A stretch of 64,000 bases of DNA from contig NC_053392.1 of NCBI RefSeq assembly GCF_905171765.1, positions 399,308,119-399,372,118 of the forward strand, read 5' to 3'. A program made the position numbers and the translations under genes. This DNA comes from Bufo bufo. Its lineage: Eukaryota; Chordata; Amphibia; Anura; Bufonidae. A model generated the notes under the pieces. That model saw only the letters and a list, made by a program, of their open reading frames with translations, was not told the DNA's origin and did not search any database. Of this stretch, positions 1 to 11,050 are shown in pieces. Numbering within the stretch: position 1 is the stretch's first letter; each line of letters opens with the position of its first letter.

Positions 1-960
1 TGTTACGGGACCTCTCTCCTCTGCCTGGGTGCCTGGGCCTAAATGTGTGACAGTTGTCTGTTCCAGTGGTGTTTGACGTGAAGCCTGATTCTCTGCTATG
101 ACATTAAGACAGATTCTGTGCTGACATAAGGCCAGATTCTCTGTTACGGGACCTCTCTCCACTGCCTGGGTGCCTGGGCCTAAATGTGTGACAGTGGCCT
201 GTTCCAGTGGTGGGTGACGTGAAGCTTGATTCTCTGCTATGACATGAAGACAGATTCTGCGCTGACATAAGGCCAGATTCTCTGTTACGGGACCTCTCTC
301 CTCTGCCTGGGTGCCTGGGCCTAAATGTGTGACAGTTGTCTGTTCCAGTGGTGTTTGACGTGAAGCCTGATTCTCTGCTATGACATTAAGACAGATTCTG
401 TGCTGACATAAGGCCAGATTCTCTGTTACGGGACCTCTCTCCACTGCCTGGGTGCCTGGGCCTAAATGTGTGACAGTGGCCTGTTCCAGTGGTGGGTGAC
501 GTGATGCCTGATTCTCTGCTATGACATGAAGACAGATTCTGTGCTGACATAAGGCCAGATTCTCTGTTACAGGACCTCTCTCCTCTGTCTGGGTGCCGGG
601 GCCTAAATGTGTGACAGTGGCCTGTTCCAGTGGTGGGTGACGTGAAGCTTGATTCTCTGCTATGACATGAAGACAGATTCTGCGCTGACATAAGGCCAGA
701 TCCTCTGTTACGGGACCGCTCTCCTCTGTCTGGGTGCCGGGGCCTAAATGTGTGACAGTGGCCTGTTCCAGTGGTGGGTGACGTGAAGCCTGATTCTCTG
801 CTATGACATGAAGACTGATTCTGCGCTGACATGAAGCCAGATTCTCTGCTATGGCATGAAGAGACTGATTCTCTGCTGACATGAAGCCAAATTCTTTGCT
901 ATGGCATGAAGAGACTGATTCTCTGCTGACGTGAAGCCAGATTCTCTGCTATGGGACCTC
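1..960. repeat. Minisatellite, 141-bp unit, about six copies plus degenerate tail
   Basis: The phrase TGTTACGGGACC recurs at 1, 142, 283, 424, 565 and 706, giving an exact 141-bp period. Two subtypes alternate, one with CAGTTGTCTGTTCCAG and one with CAGTGGCCTGTTCCAG, so copies 1 and 3 match each other better than copy 2, suggesting an older 282-bp dimer. From about 840 the repeat breaks down into a shorter unit around CTGCTATGGCATGAAGAG. The array runs off the left edge of the window. An open frame on the minus strand here is only a consequence of 141 being divisible by three. Confidence 0.93.
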
Positions 961-1104
961 TGTCCAATTGATATTGGTTCATTTTTATTTTTTTAATTTT
1001 CATTTTAATTCATTTCCCTATCCACATTTGTTTGCAGGGGATTTACCTACATGTTGCTGCCTTTTGCAGCCCTCTAGCTCTTTCCTGGGCTGTTTTACAG
1101 CCTT

Positions 1105-1255
1105 TTTAGTGCCCAAAAGTTCGGGTCCCCATTGACTTCAATGGGGTTCGGGTTCGGGACGAAGTTCGGGTCGGGTTCGGATCCCGAACCCGAACATTTC
1201 CGGAAAGTTCGGCCGAACTTCTCGAACCCGAACATCCAGGTGTTCGCTCAACTCT
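1105..1255. repeat. Interspersed repeat with nested TTCGGG/CCCGAA inverted repeats
   Basis: Dense inverted copies of TTCGGG and CCCGAA occur across about 100 bp, with a self-complementary block CCATTGACTTCAATGG in front. Such sequence folds back on itself and looks like the end of an interspersed DNA repeat. I do not recognise the family with certainty, and the flanks (961-1104, T-rich then TTTGCAG-containing) may belong to the same unit. Confidence 0.5.
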
Positions 1256-3175
1256 ATTGACCATCCAAGTCATGCGTTAGATAAGGTTCTCCAGAAGAAC
1301 TTTAGTCAAGCTCTGGTTGGAACATTATAAGCCAAGTCTACGCATCGAAGAAGATATATAAAAAGCCCTTTTTAAGCATTCTAAATACATTCACATTTTA
1401 TGGAATATTTTGGAAAGAAGGGGGATTTGTTGTGCATTTTCATAAGTGTACAATGTATTTGATGATACTATATTCAATATGGATGATCATTGCCTTTAAC
1501 AGCATGTGATCAGCATGAACCTGGAAAAAAACAAGATGGGTTCATAGCAAGTTCAATGTGTTAAAAGTGAATATCTAGAGAAGACTATACTTTTATTATT
1601 GTTTAGAGACATGGATTTATCTACACTGGTTTCTCTAAACTTGTCTGTCTGAGGAACAATGGGTGTTTCATGGCTAAACCATGATCTGATAAGAGACGTC
1701 CATAAAACACATCTGGTGTGGAACAGATATCTATTCATATATTCACATATAGATATATATATATTCCTGTGTGCATTTATTTAGCGTTTGAACTTGTTAA
1801 TGATTCATATATACTATGCAATATTTATGTATTATAACCAAATATTATTAATGTATCTTTATATGTCTGTATCTCACTGAGAGGATATATTCTAGGGGAT
1901 ATAGAAAGTGTATTTAAGTGGAAATTTCTTAAATAGGGTTTATTTTAGAGGAGCTGATGTTATTTCAAACATCATCACTCAATCGCTGAGACAGTTAAGA
2001 TACAGAAACCAGAAGAACCCTTATCTGCCCCATAAATTCAGGGATTAGGAAAACTTCTGATACCGCCAGTCAGTCTGAGCAAAGTGTCAGAAAGAGTCCC
2101 TCCTAATTGATTTGAGGTGGGAAAGATCAGAGTTTAAGTAGTAATAAAACAATCTATATATTGTGTTAATTCTTAAAATATTCAAAATTGTTATATGATA
2201 CAACAGTGCCATCAAGTAGTAGATGGGCAGAAGTTTCTGAGGAATGTCAATTAGATGACATCATCCCCATGTTTAACATACGTCACACCCACCTTATCTA
2301 ATTGGTAATCCCTAATCCAAGAGGGGATGGGCATAGATAAGGATTGGGATATCTGATCCAGTTTTGGGAGATCAGGACACTTCACAAACTTCACAAAAAG
2401 AAAAACTTCACAAGGACTTCTTCACAAGGAACATTTCGCAAAGATTCATTCATCAGCATCACTTCACACGTCAGGAACATACTGCAGGACGGGACATATC
2501 TAAATCTTGGAAAGCTGGGTCCATTCTAAAAGTTCTTTATCCCAAAGCCAGGGGTAATGTATAATCTATTTCATTTGCAGTAATTATAAATCGCTCCAAT
2601 TGGCATATAGTTGAGACCCCATTATTAGTGGGTCAATAGTGTTAAAACAATAATTTTATGGGAAATTTTAATGAACGTGCACATCATTAGAATTCCTGTA
2701 ATATTGATATCAGAGTAGAATCTCTGATCGGATATTATTATCCGTAGTTAGGCCAACGGGCGTATTTATAAGGTGTCTCTTACTGCCATATTCTTTGATT
2801 GAGCATAAGGGATTTTCCACAGATTCATTTCTATTGTTTTGTTGTTATTGTTACATTATAATATTTTAATAATCGGTAATAATTTGATAATAATTTGAAT
2901 AACATTGTATTGTACTTGGTGTAGTAAATTAAGTGAGCCCGGCGTAAACGGCGGAGCATCATCTTGTGGTCAATTTTGATGTTATCCTTGTATTCATTTG
3001 TATGCCATTTTTACTGCATGTATTTATTTGTAATAAATTATATTTTATATAATTAATTGCACCCTGTTTCATTATCTGCACAAATTAACTTTAGATCTCA
3101 TCAATAAAAGAACTGGCGTTTATATGTCCACCAATAAAATTTTTAATTTTTAATTTTTTATATTTCATAAAAATA
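1256..3175. other. AT-rich DNA without recognisable gene
   Basis: No open frame above about 65 codons and no motif that I recognise. A short CTTCACAA-rich stretch lies at about 2378-2470, and poly-A/T runs at 3000-3175. Nothing here supports a coding feature. Confidence 0.6.
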
Positions 3176-3179
3176 TGAA

Positions 3180-3375
3180 ATCATAATTTTTATGATTTCA
3201 TATCTTATATGAAATAAATACCCGACACTTCCGAAACCACGGGCAGTGGAGCACTGTCTCCTCTTCAAACAGCTGATCGGTCGGGGTGCCTGGTGTCGGA
3301 CCCCCCCGCTCAGATATTGATGACCTATTGTGAATAGCTCATCAATGTATAGCACCTACACAAACCCTTTAAGTC
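3180..3375 (-). repeat. Short interspersed repeat ending in TTAAAGGGTTTGTG (minus strand)
   Basis: On the minus strand this starts TTAAAGGGTTTGTG and contains an AT-rich hairpin around a TGATGAGC/TCATCAAT pair, followed by a C-rich stretch (GGGTCCGACACC). The layout matches a type of short non-coding repeat I know as common in amphibian DNA, but I cannot name the family from sequence alone. Confidence 0.5.
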
Positions 3376-5090
3376 CCAGGGAGGAAGATGAAGCAGTCCT
3401 CTCGGCATGACTGACCTCTATTGAGTTGGAGCTAGCATCCTTTCACACCCACAGTACCTGAGGTCCACGCAACAAGTGAATGGGAGGTCGGTACCCGGGG
3501 CCATGGAACTGTGGTCAGGACACAATGAGTGGCCATGTCCGTTCAACTACCAGGGTTGAAGATTATGTACTTAGCTGGAAAATTAAGCCACAGGCTCACA
3601 GTGTCAGGAACCTTGAGGACCACAGCCACCCTCACTGCCTCAGTCATCGCTCCTACCCTCTCCTCTCTTCTCACCTAGTGCGCTGCACATCAACTTTATC
3701 ATGACACGAGTTCCTTTTTGATAAATTTGTCATCACTGAAAAGCTTGTCATCTCTGCTCCATCCTCTTGCTGCACAGATTTAAAAACGCATACTGGATAT
3801 CTGGCTTTGTCGCTATGCAATATTTAATGAACGCTCACTCCGAAGCAATACCACCCAAACCAAAGATTATGAAAGAAGTGCACAAAACACTTAATTTGGG
3901 TGTAAAATAGAGAAAATTTATTAAACATCAAATGACTGTATTTTTATTCAGTGCCTCAAATTTATTCTCAGGCCAATCGCTATGAATAGGGCACTGAACA
4001 TGGCACAACCCGACTCACGAAGAGTCACCGAGCCCCCCCACCCCCGTACTCAGGAGAGGAAAATTCCCTGTGGGGGAAACCTCTAGGGAACCATGGCTGG
4101 AGGGTTGCCCTTCCCTTGGGCTTAGAAGGTTAATGCCAAAATGGAACAAGATATTTTATCAGAAGGTGTACATTTTCAATGAAACATGATAGAAATTCAT
4201 TAAAGATATGACAGAAAGGACATCAAATAGTCATACATGTTAAAGAGTTAAAGAAACAGATTAGTAAGCAGTTACACAATATTAAACACTCTGTGCCAGC
4301 CTCTTACGGAGATTGCCAAATTCGACCACTCCTGGCCTTACACGTAAATTTTCAGCAGCTGGCGCTGGATGTGAGGGAGATCTGGCTGCAGCATCTGTCG
4401 ACCCATTGATGGCGAGGGATAATTTGCATGATCTGGCTGGCTAGGCGGATAGAGCTGATCTGGCTGGCTAAGCGGGCGTCCCCTTCCTCCCTCTACAGAT
4501 GGTGAAGCTCCAGGTCTCCAGACACATCAAGCATGGCTCTGCAAATGGCCGTTTGTCCTTTTGTTATGGAACCTTCATCTGTGGGTACTTTATGTCATAG
4601 ACTTATGCAATTATGACATCAGCAGCCCAATTGCCATAGTTACTACAGGGGCTTATTATTGATTCCTACCTCATGCACTTTAACTATGAAGTCAGCCACA
4701 GTGGTCCCAAGTATTAACCCTTTCTTGACTGACTGGAGACTCTACAATGTACTTGTCACTAGAAAGGCCCCTAATCACTATGGCATTTAAAAGCTGCCCT
4801 AACAATAGTAAGTTAGGGAGTGTAATGACAGATTTGAGGTGTAATATGCACACCCATGCCCTCAAGTCCATTTGCTACATCTGAATTTACACAGATTCCA
4901 GTGGACTTTTCTTTTGGTGCCAATAAGTAGCGATCTACAAAACTATCACATTATCAAGATTTTAGTATAACCAGTTTCTAATACATTGTCTTTGAAATGA
5001 CCAATACCTCATCTAAAAAAAATAAGCATGGAAGCTTCCACAAAGAGTACACATTCAAAACGAATAGGAATCATGATTGTACAGAGAAGA
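3376..5090. other. Intergenic DNA, no gene seen
   Basis: No frame above 75 codons and no recognisable domain. Moderately AT-rich with a C-rich spot at 4033-4046. It may contain old unrecognised repeats. Confidence 0.55.
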
Positions 5091-5099
5091 ATTAAGGGG

Positions 5100-5240
5100 T
5101 TCATTTATCAAACTGGTGTAAAGTAGAACTGGCTTAGTTGCCCATGGCAACCAACCAGATTCCTCATTTCATTTTCCAAAGGAGCTGTCCAAAATAAAAG
5201 ATGGAATCTGATTAGTTTAATTTATGCTACAGATTTCCAC
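5100..5240. repeat. Foldback interspersed repeat
   Basis: An imperfect inverted repeat: the left arm has GGCAACCAACCAGATTCC and ATTTCATTTTCC, and the right arm has the complement (AAAATAAAAGATGGAATCTG). The ends carry AAACTGGTG and TTAGTTTAATTT. The arms are clear; the family is not identified. Confidence 0.5.
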
Positions 5241-6019
5241 TGTATATTTCACCGTTTGCAATGCGTAGAGTTAGATTTTTGGTAAATCCGCACCGAAATC
5301 CACTGTGGAATGTCAGCAAAATCTGCAGTAAAATTTCCATGTTGGGCAATCTTCCCCATGTGGCCATGCCATAGCAGCCAGAACTGGTAGTGTACGTGCT
5401 TATGTCCTACCAGCTGTACAACATAATGAAGGTGCCATTCCAGGATCTGCTTAGAGGGTGTAGGGCTTGTTCTATCTGGAAATTTATGGCACATTCCCAG
5501 GTTACAGTGTCTAGGTTCCTACCTCTGACACCTGCTGCTGTCTCAAGAACGGGACCCTGTCACACACGGCCAGGAAAGGGGAAAGTGGCCGACGTTGTGC
5601 TGCTCTCTCCTTTCACTTTAGTGGGGCTTAAGAAAATAGCCAAGTAGGCGAGCTCTGCTCTTTTCGGATGTGACATTTTATATATGGATATGCCGTTAAT
5701 GGGCAGATATTTTACCCAGCAGGGCAGGTTTTGTCTATCAATCTGAAACAGTTGGTTTCCAAACACATATTTACTATGCTTTTCTGTGCTTCTATAGGAA
5801 CTCGACTTTATGGATTAAACACACAGCAGTCATAGCATCACCAAAATTTATGATGCAGCGACCAAGTGCAGTACGCAGACCTGCAGGGTATTGTGATGTG
5901 AGGTCACGGTCAATAGGCAAACGAGGGTTACTCACAGTTTGTAGGGAGACCCTGGGCAGGCGTACAGCAGTGATGGAGAGGCTGGCATAGGAGACCTCTG
6001 GGGCACTCTCTGTATATAG
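5241..6019. other. Unassigned DNA next to the retrotransposon 3' end
   Basis: Frames reach 133 codons on the minus strand but show no domain that I recognise. The recombinase homology of the neighbouring minus-strand element fades near 6020, so this stretch is either its 3' untranslated and terminal-repeat region or a different repeat that cuts it off. Confidence 0.4.
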
Positions 6020-6600
6020 GGACCAGGCCTGATGGTGGGTGAGGTGCCCTGGATGTTGCAGATGTTTAATGTGCCTAGGGAAAGGTCCCTGCCGCACTGC
6101 AAGTGAATTCGCCTGGCCTAAGGAACCCGTAGAAGCCCAAATACATTGCAGCTTTAAAGACCAAGCTGGAGAAGGGCCCAAAAGGAGCACCATCCAGGGC
6201 TGAAGACAACCTCCCCAGTGACGCCCTGTCGACAGGACGGGGGACTGGCCCTACCCTTCTGAACGCCTCGCAAGGTGGCCCTGATTGCGTGTGCAGAAAA
6301 AATGGAGCCCCCCCCTGGGCTACGGAGCATGGCGTGGTGTTGGACACCCGCCAGGTATAACTTAATGGTGTTGTATGAGAGATGCAAATGGTGATGACAG
6401 TGGGCAATGAATGCCATGATGTATGGAATGTTCGCCAGGTCACCCTGTGGGTGCAGATTCGAAAACCCCTGGAAGGTTCTTATGCCTGAAAGATAGTTCC
6501 TGGCCGTATTGGGGGCGGGCGACTGCTGCGCCAGGTCTCTTGCCGAAGAGACGAGCATACTTAGCCCATTGTTAGGGAACTGAAAGCCGGGGTGGGACAT
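6020..6600 (-). pseudogene. Tyrosine recombinase of the Ngaro/DIRS-type element, frameshifted and truncated
   Basis: Reads from about 6540 on the minus strand. The N-terminal core-binding half is clear (NTARNYLSGIRTFQGF, then NTIKLYLAGVQHH). A frameshift near 6240 moves the reading to a frame holding AAMYLGFYGFLRPGEFT, the region of the first catalytic arginine in this recombinase family. Just after it, near 6080, a further frameshift or stop occurs. The later catalytic boxes (H-x-x-R and the nucleophilic tyrosine) are not visible, so the gene is dead and probably cut off. It would act on a circular cDNA in the nucleus to insert it into the chromosome. Confidence 0.75.
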
Positions 6601-7413
6601 CTGAGTGGATCGGCCTCCGGCATTACCTGAAAAAAGAGGGTGAAATTAAACCGGGATAGCGCGTCAGCCGCCACGTTTTGCTGACCCGGAATGTGGCTAC
6701 AATACACACGGAAGTTGTGTGACAGGGCCAGCCATACCAGCTGGCGCAACAGGGCCATGATTTTGGGGGACTTGGCCCTGCCCTTGGCTAGGATGTCGAC
6801 TAGGGCCTGATTGTGCGTGACGAACATCACTGGCAAGTTAGCCCAGAGATGACCCCAAGCCTGAACAGCTGCGACAATGGGGTACAACTCCAACAGGGAG
6901 GAGATGCAGATGGACTCGGCATCCTCTAGGACAGACATGGGCCAACGGTCAACCAGCCAACGGGGACCCCAAATGGCCGTGTAACCGCAGGATGCGGCGG
7001 CATCTGAAAAGATAGTCGGGCAGGAGGGTGACCAAGGAGAGACGAAGAAGGAGACGCCATTCCACCGGGACAGGAACAACTCCCACATGGCCAGGTCTGC
7101 CATTGCCTGGCCGTCCAAATGGATGACGCTGTCCTGCTCGGGTGCCGAGGGAAGAAGCTGGAGCAGCCTCGACACGAATGTCCTTCCCTGGGGCATGATC
7201 CTAGATGCGAAATTGAGCTGGCCCAGAAGAGATTGTAACTCGACTCTAGTGAGGTACCCAGAGGAAGCCGCCTGGGAAATGACCTCTCGACACTGAGCGA
7301 GTTTCTCTTCCGGGAGGCTGGCCTGCAGCTTGACAGAATCCAGGATGATGCCCAGGAACGAGACCCTCGTGGCGGGACCCTCCGCCTTGGACTCCGCGAC
7401 CGGAACAGCCAGA
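6561..7413 (-). pseudogene. End of RT (thumb) and RNase H of the Ngaro/DIRS-type element
   Basis: In one open frame from the insertion point at 7413. It starts with the post-palm region (FLGIILDSVKLQ, then ELQSLLGQLNFASRIMPQGR, a strong signature of DIRS/Ngaro RTs), followed by RNase H. The RNase H shows the expected acidic strand TIFSDAAASCGY, the ELYPIVAA helix, the THNQALVDIL stretch and the closing GQQNVAADALSRF. The frame stays open for over 270 codons to a stop at 6561, so this half is less damaged than the RT palm. It joins in frame with the sequence at 11710 once the solo LTR and one copy of its target duplication are removed. Confidence 0.85.
7409..7413. repeat. Target-site duplication CCAGA (left) of the solo LTR
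   Basis: CCAGA at 7409-7413 is repeated at 11705-11709, directly outside the TGTCAC...GTGACA ends. Collapsing the two copies restores the RT/RNase H reading frame, which independently confirms both boundaries. Confidence 0.9.
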
Positions 7414-7597
7414 TGTCACAGCCACTATCTTTGGCTGTGACCTTCCGTCCTTGCTCGTTCGGCGCTCCTCGCTGAAGTTCCGTTCCTGTGTGTCATTTGT
7501 GGTTCTTTATGGGTTAACTCCCCTGTGTGCCTATTAGGAGTTAATCCTCTGTCTGCTCCATGGGTGTGGCCTCTCTGCTGCACCCATGGAACCTGTA

Positions 7598-9169
7598 CAG
7601 GTCCTTCTAAAAAAATTAGCATATTGTGATAAAGTTCATTATTTTCTGTAATGTACTGATAAACATTAGACTTTCATATATTTTAGATTCATTACACACA
7701 ACTGAAGTAGTTCAAGCCTTTTCTTGTTTTAAAATTGATGATTTTGGCATACAGCTCATGAAAACCCAAAATTCCTATATTAAAAAATTAGCATATCATG
7801 AAAAGGTTCTCTAAACGAGCTATTAACCTAATCATCTGAATCAACTAATTAACTCTAAACACCTGCAAAAGATTCCTGAGGCTTTTAAAAACTCCCAGCC
7901 TGGTTCATTACTCAAAACCGCAATCATGGGTAAGACTGCCGACCTGACTGCTGGCCAGAAGGCCATCATTGACACCCTCAAGCAAGAGGGTAAGACACAG
8001 AAAGAAATTGTGCTGTATCAAGGCACCTCAGTGGGAAGTCTGTGGGAAGGAAAAAGTGTGGCAGAAAACGCTGCACAACGAGAAGAGGTGACCGGACCCT
8101 GAGGAAGATTGTGGAGAAGGACCGATTCCAGACCTTGGGGTACCTGCGGAAGCAGTGGACTGAGTCTGGAGTAGAAACATCCAGAGCCACCGTGTACAGG
8201 CATGTGCAGGAAATGGGCTACAGGTGCCGCATTCCCCAGGTCAAGCCACTTTTGAACCAGAAACAGCAGCAGAAGCGCCTGACCTGGGCTACAGAGAAGC
8301 AGCACTGGACTGTTGCTCAGTGGTCCAAAGTACTGCCAGAGTCTGGAGGAAGACTGGGGAGAGGGAAATGCCAAAATGCCTGAAGTTCAATGTCAAGTAC
8401 CCACAGTCAGTGATGGTCTGGGGTGCCATGTCATGCCATGTCAGCTGCTGGTGTTGGTCCACTGTGTTTTATCAAGGGCAGGGTCAATGCAGCTAGCTAT
8501 CAGGAGATTTTGGAGCACTTCATGCTTCCATCTGCTGAAAAGCTTTATGGAGATCTCTTACATCTCTTTATGGAGATGAAGATTTCATTTTTCAGCACGA
8601 CCTGCCACCTGCTCACAGTGCCAAAACCACTGGTAAATGGTTTACTGACCATGGTATTACTGTGCTCAATTGGCCTGCCAACTCTCCTGACCTTAACCCC
8701 ATAGAGAATCTGTGGGATATTGGGAAGAGAAAGTTGAGAGACGCAAGACCCAACACTCTGGATGAGCTTAAGGCCGCTATCGAAGCATCCTGGGCCTCCA
8801 TAACACCTCAGCAGTGCCACAGGCTGATTGCCTCCATGCCACGCCGCATTGAAGCAGTCATTTCTGCAAAAGGATTCCCGACCAAGTATTGAGTGCATAA
8901 CTGAACTTAATTATTTTAAGGTTGACTTTTTTTTGTATTAAAAACACTTTTCTTTTATTGGTCGGATGAAATATGCTAATTTTTTGAGATAGGAATTTGG
9001 GGTTTTCATGAGCTGTATGCCAAAATCATCAATATTAAAACAAGAAAAGGCTTGAACTACTTCAGTTGTGTGTAATGAATCTAAAATATATGAAAGTCTA
9101 ATGTTTATCAGTACATTACAGAAAATAATGAACTTTATCACAATATGCTAATTTTTAGAGAAGGACCTG
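7598..9169 (+). mobile_element. Tc1/mariner transposon with long inverted repeats, TA duplication
   Basis: 1572 bp, flanked by TA at 7596-7597 and 9170-9171, the target used by all Tc1/mariner elements. Both ends start CAGGTCCTTCT and the inverted repeats run about 210 bp (7598 to about 7805, and about 8960-9169) with few mismatches. Within each arm a short AAAAAATTAGCATAT motif occurs near both the outer and inner ends, the IR/DR layout in which transposase binds twice per arm. The near-identical arms suggest it is young compared with its host LTR, although its transposase is broken. Confidence 0.96.
7926..8892 (+). pseudogene. Tc1 transposase, inactivated (deletions, frameshifts)
   Basis: Starts at ATG 7926 (MGKTADLTAGQKAIIDTLKQ) and ends at the stop after GFPTKY at 8892. 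The paired helix-turn-helix DNA-binding part is followed by a segment in another frame (RTLRKIVEKDRFQTLG), so a deletion near 8013 removed part of the first domain. After HWTVAQWSKVL, near 8333, the stretch that should carry the first catalytic aspartate is deleted and the frame changes again. The later signatures remain: an FIFQHDL-type second aspartate near 8583 and WPANSPDLNPIENLWD with the catalytic glutamate near 8700. A small insertion lies before the second aspartate. The protein would cut and paste the element, but this copy could only move with help from another copy. Confidence 0.92.
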
Positions 9170-9532
9170 TATATAAGGCCTCATGCACACGACCGTATTT
9201 TTTCACGGTCCGCAAAACGGGGTTCTGTTGGTCCGTGATCCGTGACCGTTTTTTCGTCCGTGGGTCTTCCTTGATTTTTGAAGGATCCACGGACATGAAA
9301 AAAAAGTCGTTTTGGTGTCCGCCTGGCCGTGCGGAGCCAAACCGATCCGTCCTGAATTACAATGCAAGTCAATGGGGACGGATCCGTTTGACGTTGACAC
9401 AATATGGTGCAATTTCAAACTGATCCGTCCCCCATTGACTTTCAATGTAAAGTCAGGAGTTAATATACCATAGGATCTGAGTTTTCTCCAATCCGATGGT
9501 ATATTTTAACTTGAAGCGTCCCCATCACCATG

Positions 9533-10028
9533 TATTAATATCATTGGTGGCCAGTGTGCGGCCTCCCCTCTCCCCCCCCCCGATCATTGGTGGCAGCGGA
9601 ATGTTCCGATCGGAGTCCCAGTTTAATCGCTGGGGCTCCGATCGGTAACCATGGCAACCAGGACGCTACTGCAGGCCTGGTTGCCATGGTTACTTAGCAA
9701 TATTACAATATTAGAAGCATCATACTTACCTGGTGCGCTGTCTGTGACCGGCCGGGAGTTTCTCCTATTGCTTAATGATCTGTCACTTACCAGTAGGAGG
9801 AGCTCCCGGCCGGTCACAGACAGCGCAGCAGGTAAGTATGATGCTTCTAATATTGTAATATTTCTAAGTAACCATGGCAACCAGGCCTGCAGTAGCGTCC
9901 TGGTTGCCATGGTTACCGATTGGAGCCCCAGCGATTAAACTGGGACTCCGATTGGAACTCTCTGCTGCCACCAATGATCGGGGGGGGGGGGAAGGAGGCC
10001 GCACACTGGCCACCAATGATATTAATAC
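9533..10028. repeat. Long palindrome inside the foldback element
   Basis: Two arms of about 245 bp mirror each other around position 9780. Both contain ACCATGGCAACCAGG blocks, the GCATCATACTTACCTG segment and a G/C-homopolymer next to the ATCATTGGTGG sequence. Each arm contains its own smaller palindrome (CCATGGCAACCAGG...CCTGGTTGCCATGG). Confidence 0.9.
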
Positions 10029-10250
10029 AATAGAGGGGGGGCCGTGGGGGGCCGCACACTGGCCACCAATGATATTACAATAGAGGGAGGGGGGCACCGC
10101 ACGCTGACCACCAATGATATTACAATAAAGGGAGGGAGGGGGGGCCGACAGAGGCCGCACACTGGCCACCAATGATATTACAATAGAGGGAGGGAGGGGG
10201 GGGCGGGGGTGGCGCACACTGGCCACCAATGATATTCAAACTGGGGAGGG
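9990..10250. repeat. Tandem repeat, unit about 50-60 bp (CACTGGCCACCAATGATATT)
   Basis: At least five copies of CACTGGCCACCAATGATATT (or close variants) separated by G-rich runs GAGGGAGGGAGGGG of varying length. The G-runs would be able to form quadruplexes. One inverted copy lies at 9536-9566. Confidence 0.85.
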
Positions 10251-10267
10251 AGGGGGGTCTGCCCCAT

Positions 10268-10398
10268 GCTGCCTGGCAGCCCCTGATCTCTTATAGGGGG
10301 CTATGATATGCACAATTAACCCCTCAGGTGCAGCACCTGAGGGGTTAATTGTGCGGATCACAGCCCCCTGTAAGAGATCGGGTGCTGCCAGGCAGCAG
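10268..10398. repeat. Second palindrome of the foldback element
   Basis: Arms of about 63 bp around 10332 (centre CAGGTGCAGCACCTG). They pair TGCTGCCTGGCAGC with GCTGCCAGGCAGCA and CACAATTAACCCCTC with GAGGGGTTAATTGTG. Confidence 0.9.
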
Positions 10399-10841
10399 TC
10401 ATGTACACAGTTCGTAATATATTCTAACTAGAAGCGTCCCCATCACTATGGGAACGCCTCTGTGTTAGAATATACTGTCGGATATGAGTTTTCACGAAGT
10501 GAAAACTCATCTCTGAAAAAGCTTTTATGCAGACGGATCTTCGGATCCGTCTGTATGAAAGTAACCTACGGCCACGGATCATGGATGCCAATCTTGTGTG
10601 CATCCGTGTTCTTTCACGGACCCATTGACTTGAATGGGTCCGTGAACCGTTGTCCGTCAAAAAAATAGGACAGGTCATATTTATTTGACGGACCATAAAC
10701 ACGGATCACGGATGCGGCTGCAAAACGGTGCATTTTCCGATTTTTCCATGGACCCATTGAAAGTCAATGGGTCCGCAAAAAAAAAAGGAAAACGGCACAA
10801 CGGCCACGGATGCACACAACGGTCGTGTGCATGAGGCCTAA

Positions 10842-11050
10842 GGCTGAGGTTTCCTCAGTTCTGTGTCAGCTCTCCTGGTGTGTGTTGTCTTGTCCTGCTC
10901 CTGTTTGTACTCACTCTCCCATGCTGCTGCACCCATGGAACCTGTATATAAGGCTGAGGTTTCCTCAGTTCTGGGTCAGCTCTCCTGGTGTGTGTTGTCT
11001 TGTCCTGCTCCTTGTTTGTACTCACTCTCCCATGCTGCTGACCCATGGGA
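10842..11050 (+). repeat. Tandem duplication of about 110 bp in the solo LTR core
   Basis: The block from AAGGCTGAGGTTTCCTCAG to CACTCTCCCATGCTGCTG occurs twice, with ACCCATGG at 10931 and 11041. The first copy's TATA region was split by Tc1 and the foldback element, and the second copy keeps an intact TATATAAG at 10945. The LTR therefore had two promoter copies before the insertions. Confidence 0.85.

Larger units (their letters stand above)
9177..10838. mobile_element. Non-autonomous Harbinger-like foldback element, TAA duplication
   Basis: 1662 bp with identical 20-bp inverted termini GGCCTCATGCACACGACCGT, flanked by TAA at 9174-9176 and 10839-10841. The 3-bp TWA target is typical of PIF/Harbinger transposons. 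No transposase frame is present. The interior is made of palindromes and CACTGGCCACCAATGATATT tandem copies, so it is a large MITE. It sits in the TATA box region of the solo LTR, 7 bp from the Tc1 element. Confidence 0.82.

Noticed and set aside
386..832. A 148-codon open frame on the minus strand with three repeats of about 47 residues
   Set aside because: It lies wholly in the 141-bp minisatellite; the frame repeats because 141 is divisible by three, and there is no other support for a gene.
7626..7814. Matching small frames on opposite strands at 7626-7814 and 8938-9141
   Set aside because: They are the two inverted repeats of the Tc1 element, not genes.
9623..9938. Two nearly identical 95-codon frames on opposite strands
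   Set aside because: Mirror images from the palindrome centred at 9780.
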